A stretch of 64,000 nucleotides of DNA from positions 248,001 to 312,000 of the forward strand of contig NZ_JAGGJU010000002.1 of the NCBI RefSeq assembly GCF_017873095.1. The letters are read 5' to 3'. A program made the position numbers and the translations under genes. How positions within the stretch are numbered: the stretch's first letter is position 1; each line of letters opens with the position of its first letter. Below the pieces are notes generated by a model, which saw nothing but the letters and a program-made list of their open reading frames with translations, did no database searches and was not told the origin of the DNA. This document shows, one piece after another, positions 61,464 to 64,000 of the stretch. Source of the stretch: Heterorhizobium halophytocola (GTDB lineage: Bacteria > Pseudomonadota > Alphaproteobacteria > Rhizobiales > Rhizobiaceae).

Positions 61464-62699
61464 TCAATCGTCCGAGGCGTGAATTTCGGTTGCTATCGTC
61501 TCGTTCAGGCATTGCAGGAAGGTCGTCTGGCCGAGGCTCGGCAACCAGTCGGTCCGGGTGGTCACCCCGATCATCCGGCCTGCTGCCGGCACGGTATAGT
61601 CCAGCGCAGTCAGCAGCCCGGCCCGCATTTCCACCGCAATCTGCCGGCGCGACAGGAGTGTCAGTCGGTCGCTGGTCAAAAGCACGGACCGCGTCAGCAC
61701 CATGGAGGCCGTCTCCACGGTGACATGCGGTGTGGCGCCGGACGCGGCAAAGATGGCGTCGAGGGCGGTGCGCACCGGTGTGCCCGGCTTCTGTGTCACC
61801 CACTCGGCAGCCATAAGCTGATCCAGAGAGACTGTCTGGCCGGCCAGCGGGTGCCCGGCCCTGACGATCACCGCATAAGGATCCTCGAAGAGAAACTCCT
61901 CCCGTACGTCATTGGCAGGCGCGGGGCTTCGCAATGCACCGATTAGCACATCGACATCGCCCCGGCGAAGGGCGCCGAGCATGCTTGGATAGACACCTTC
62001 CAGGACCTCGAAATGGAGGCCGGGCATGCGCGCAAGCGTCTTGTTGATCGCAAGTCCAAGCAGCGCGCTGCGGATCATCGGCAGGCTGCCGATCAACACG
62101 CGGCCGCGCACCCCGCCCGAATGGCTGGCGATCTCGTCGTCGGCCTGGGCGAGCTCGGAAATCGCCAGCTGCACGCGGCGGGCCAGTTCGCGGCCGGCCC
62201 GGTTGACGCTGAGACCGGTGGCGTTCTTCATGTAGAGCGCATAATCGACATTGCTTTCGATATCGCGCGCCGCATGGTGCATGGAGGAGACCGACAGGCC
62301 CTCGCTCTGGGCTGCGACATTGACGCTGCCATGGCGGGCCACCGCGACCAGCGCGCGCAATTGCACGGCGGTGATCCGGTGGACGACGACCTCGTATTTC
62401 GATTTGTCCGGGAGAGCGGTGCGGTTCGGTGCCTCGGCGACCGCCTCCGTCAGTTGCCGCAGGAAGCGCTCGACGCGGCGGCGCAGGATCTCGCCTTCCT
62501 CGGTCGGAAAACTTCCCCCCGCGCGCCGCGTCAGAAGCTTGGCGTCGAAGCGCTTTTCCAGATTGGCAATCGCCTGGGTAATGCCGGGCTGGGCGACGTT
62601 CATCGCGCTCGCAGCCAGGTTTATGCTGCCCATTTCGCACACGGACAGGAACATCCGAAGATGCCTCAAATTTGGGAGCCTTAGATCGTCTTTCTGCAA
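61464..62699 (-). CDS. LysR-type regulator with two tandem N-terminal HTH domains
   Basis: 411 aa, about 110 longer than usual. The first HTH covers residues 8-75 (LRHLRMFLSVCEMGSINLAA, VAQPGITQAIANLEKRFDAK). A second, LysR-like HTH covers about 108-178 (LRALVAVARHGSVNVAAQSE, GLSVSSMHHAARDIESNVDY). A normal substrate-binding domain follows (GRVLIGSLPMIRSALLGLAI onward). It is divergent from the tctA region and upstream of the dehydrogenase operon, so it probably controls both. Confidence 0.88.
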   Translation of the reverse strand: MQKDDLRLPNLRHLRMFLSVCEMGSINLAASAMNVAQPGITQAIANLEKRFDAKLLTRRAGGSFPTEEGEILRRRVERFLRQLTEAVAEAPNRTALPDKSKYEVVVHRITAVQLRALVAVARHGSVNVAAQSEGLSVSSMHHAARDIESNVDYALYMKNATGLSVNRAGRELARRVQLAISELAQADDEIASHSGGVRGRVLIGSLPMIRSALLGLAINKTLARMPGLHFEVLEGVYPSMLGALRRGDVDVLIGALRSPAPANDVREEFLFEDPYAVIVRAGHPLAGQTVSLDQLMAAEWVTQKPGTPVRTALDAIFAASGATPHVTVETASMVLTRSVLLTSDRLTLLSRRQIAVEMRAGLLTALDYTVPAAGRMIGVTTRTDWLPSLGQTTFLQCLNETIATEIHASDD

Positions 62700-62700
62700 A

Positions 62701-62712
62701 ACTTATAACCCG
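62701..62712 (+). promoter_or_regulatory. Copy of motif ACTTATAACCCG in the LysR/tctA divergent region
   Basis: ACTTATAACCCG starts 2 bases upstream of the LysR start. CTTATA here and TATAAG at about 62725-62730 make a wider dyad. The same 12-mer occurs inverted at 61427-61438. Confidence 0.5.
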
Positions 62713-62868
62713 CACCGTGGCTTGTATAAGCTTTTTGCTTAGCCCGCTGGCAGGGTAAGTCAAGCTCGATGGGCAAAATACCATCGATTGCAGCTGCCTT
62801 GCCGGTGTTGAGGAAGGGGCGGCGCACCGGGCGAGGAACGAGTGGCCCGGTCTGAAGCAGGAGGAGAA

Positions 62869-62958
62869 ATGATGATTTACGCGAAATCTTATCGCGCTGG
62901 CTCCAGGTCGAGCGCGCCCCTGCCGGACGCGGCTCGCCTTCTGATGGGCAAGGAGTGA
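62869..62958 (+). CDS. 29-codon ORF directly before tctA
   Basis: The peptide starts MMIYAKSYRAGSRSSAPL and ends LLMGKE. GGAGGAG lies a few bases before the ATG (62869 or 62872), a better ribosome site than most genes here, and the stop is 5 bases before the tctA start, with AAGGAG for tctA inside it. It could be a leader peptide, a real small protein, or a relic of tctB/tctC, which are missing. No homologue is recognised. Confidence 0.45.
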   Translation: MMIYAKSYRAGSRSSAPLPDAARLLMGKE

Positions 62959-62963
62959 CCGGC

Positions 62964-64000
62964 ATGCAGGGTGTGATGGACGCGTTGTCGGTGCTGTTTT
63001 CAGTGCCGGGGCTTGCTTCGCTTTTAGTCGGCACGGCGCTTGGCATCGTCGTCGGTGCTCTGCCGGGGCTCGGCCCGTCGATCGGCATCAGTCTGTTGAT
63101 CCCGTTCACCTATGACCTTTCGCCCGAAGTCTCGATGATCCTGCTGATCTCGCTCTATATGGCTGCCGAATATGGCGGGTCCGTCAGCGCCATCCTCCTG
63201 TCGACGCCGGGTACGGCGGCCGCTGCCGCGACCGCGATCGACGGTTATGCAATGACGCAGAACGGCCGGGGCAACGAGGCGCTCGGCGTGTCGCTGTCCG
63301 CCTCGGCCGTGGGCGGCCTGGTCGGTGGGCTGGCGCTTCTGGTGCTGGCGGCACCGCTGGCGAAGCTTGCCTTGCAATTCGGTCCGGCCGGCTATTTCGC
63401 CGTCGGGCTGTTCGGCTTGACTTCGGTCGCGGCGCTGTCCGGCGGATCGCTGGTCAAGGGTTTGGCGGGCGCTGCCTTCGGCCTGTCGCTCGCCTTCATC
63501 GGCATCGACCCGATTTCCGGCACGCCGCGCTTCACCTTCGGCTTCTACCAGCTGTTCGAAGGGGTGCCGATGCTGGCAGCGCTGATCGGCCTGTTTGCCG
63601 TGTCGGAGGCGCTGCTGCTGGCCGAATCCATCGCCGGCGGCGCGCCTGGCGTGGTGCGCGGCAAGGTCAACCATGTGTTCCTGAAGCTCGCCGACTGGAA
63701 GCGGCTGGGCGGCACCATGCTGTCGGGCTCGATCATCGGCACGTTGCTCGGCATCCTGCCCGGCGTCGGCGGCAATATCGCCTGCTGGGTATCGCGCGAC
63801 TTTGCCACGCGCCGCCATCCGGATGTCGAATTCGGCAAGGGCGAGCCGCTCGGCGTCGCAGCGCCGGAATCGGCCAATAATGCGACCGTCGGCGGCGCCA
63901 TGGTGCCGCTGCTGGCGCTCGGCGTACCGGGATCGCCGACGACGGCCGTGATCGTCGGCGCACTTGTAATGCATGGCCTCAGACCCGGGCCGCAGCTCTT
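62964..64000 (+). CDS. tctA: Tripartite tricarboxylate transporter large permease, TctA family (3' truncated by window edge)
   Basis: The frame is open from ATG 62964 to the window end, 345 codons of about 500. It begins MQGVMDALSVLFSVPGLASL and has the family signatures GTALGIVVGALPGLGPSIGI, SLYMAAEYGGSVSAILLSTP, GTLLGILPGVGGNIACWVSR, ESANNATVGGAMVPLLALG and VPGSPTTAVIVGAL. It imports carboxylates with a periplasmic TctC and small TctB; neither gene is upstream here. AAGGAG lies 8 bases before the start. The LysR regulator is divergent. Confidence 0.93.
   Translation, partial: MQGVMDALSVLFSVPGLASLLVGTALGIVVGALPGLGPSIGISLLIPFTYDLSPEVSMILLISLYMAAEYGGSVSAILLSTPGTAAAAATAIDGYAMTQNGRGNEALGVSLSASAVGGLVGGLALLVLAAPLAKLALQFGPAGYFAVGLFGLTSVAALSGGSLVKGLAGAAFGLSLAFIGIDPISGTPRFTFGFYQLFEGVPMLAALIGLFAVSEALLLAESIAGGAPGVVRGKVNHVFLKLADWKRLGGTMLSGSIIGTLLGILPGVGGNIACWVSRDFATRRHPDVEFGKGEPLGVAAPESANNATVGGAMVPLLALGVPGSPTTAVIVGALVMHGLRPGPQL

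Noticed and set aside
1..64000. Mobile elements, prophage, CRISPR, tRNA or rRNA genes
   Set aside because: No transposase, integrase, phage structural gene, regularly spaced repeat or tRNA-like cloverleaf was recognised while reading both strands.

Overview
The window is GC-rich, densely packed and almost entirely coding. It has no rRNA, tRNA, insertion sequence or CRISPR array that I can recognise. Gene content points to an alphaproteobacterium of the Rhizobiaceae (Rhizobium/Ensifer/Shinella/Agrobacterium type): an ehu/eut/doe ectoine catabolic locus, an RHE_PE00001-type protein, many ABC/TRAP/TTT uptake systems each with its own regulator, and HutC, FadR and LysR regulators. This mixture is typical of a rhizobial megaplasmid or chromid, but the replicon type is inferred.

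Layout. 1-2.4 kb: 3' part of an RND efflux permease. 2.6-10.5 kb: catabolic block with a FadR-type regulator, an enolase-superfamily sugar-acid dehydratase, an SDR, a TetR regulator, a TAXI-TRAP transporter and a LigI-like lactonase. 10.6-16.9 kb: envelope block with a small conserved protein and SPOR-like lytic transglycosylase, an RHE_PE00001-like gene, an OmpR/EnvZ-like two-component pair and three small secreted proteins, two of which share a Cys/Gly repeat. 17.0-22.5 kb: complete RND pump (MFP plus permease) and an AraC regulator.

22.7-33.1 kb: the most unusual block. An LtaS/sulfatase-like protein, a flippase-like protein, an FkbM methyltransferase, a CDP-alcohol phosphatidyltransferase and a GTP cyclohydrolase II with a degenerate N-terminal domain lie on one side. 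They face a dehydrogenase, a catalytically degenerate PTPS homologue, a GT4 glycosyltransferase, a SAM methyltransferase, a RibD-like reductase and a cytochrome b561. I read this as a candidate undescribed pathway joining flavin/pterin-type chemistry to a glycosylated or lipid-linked product.

33.3-36.8 kb: LysR/mhqO/mhqD/pirin quinone-stress locus with a long perfect palindrome. 36.8-37.6 kb: ureidoglycine aminohydrolase. 37.8-49.7 kb: ectoine/hydroxyectoine uptake and degradation (GntR, M20 deacetylase, doeA, ehuBCDA, eutB, eutC, doeX, doeC-like, doeD) with an operator-like palindrome in the divergent promoter.

49.8-57.3 kb: an eight-gene minus-strand operon headed by a HutC-type regulator. 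It holds a histidine ammonia-lyase homologue lacking the MIO-forming Ala-Ser-Gly, an OpuC/Osm-type betaine ABC transporter, a cyclodeaminase-like protein and a leaderless PhnD-like protein. A trimethylammonium imidazole betaine such as ergothioneine is a reasonable candidate substrate. 57.5-64 kb: YdiJ-like FAD/FeS dehydrogenase, 3-HIBDH-like dehydrogenase, a LysR regulator with two tandem HTH domains, a 29-codon ORF and the start of a tctA permease. Two exact copies of a 12-bp motif flank the LysR gene.
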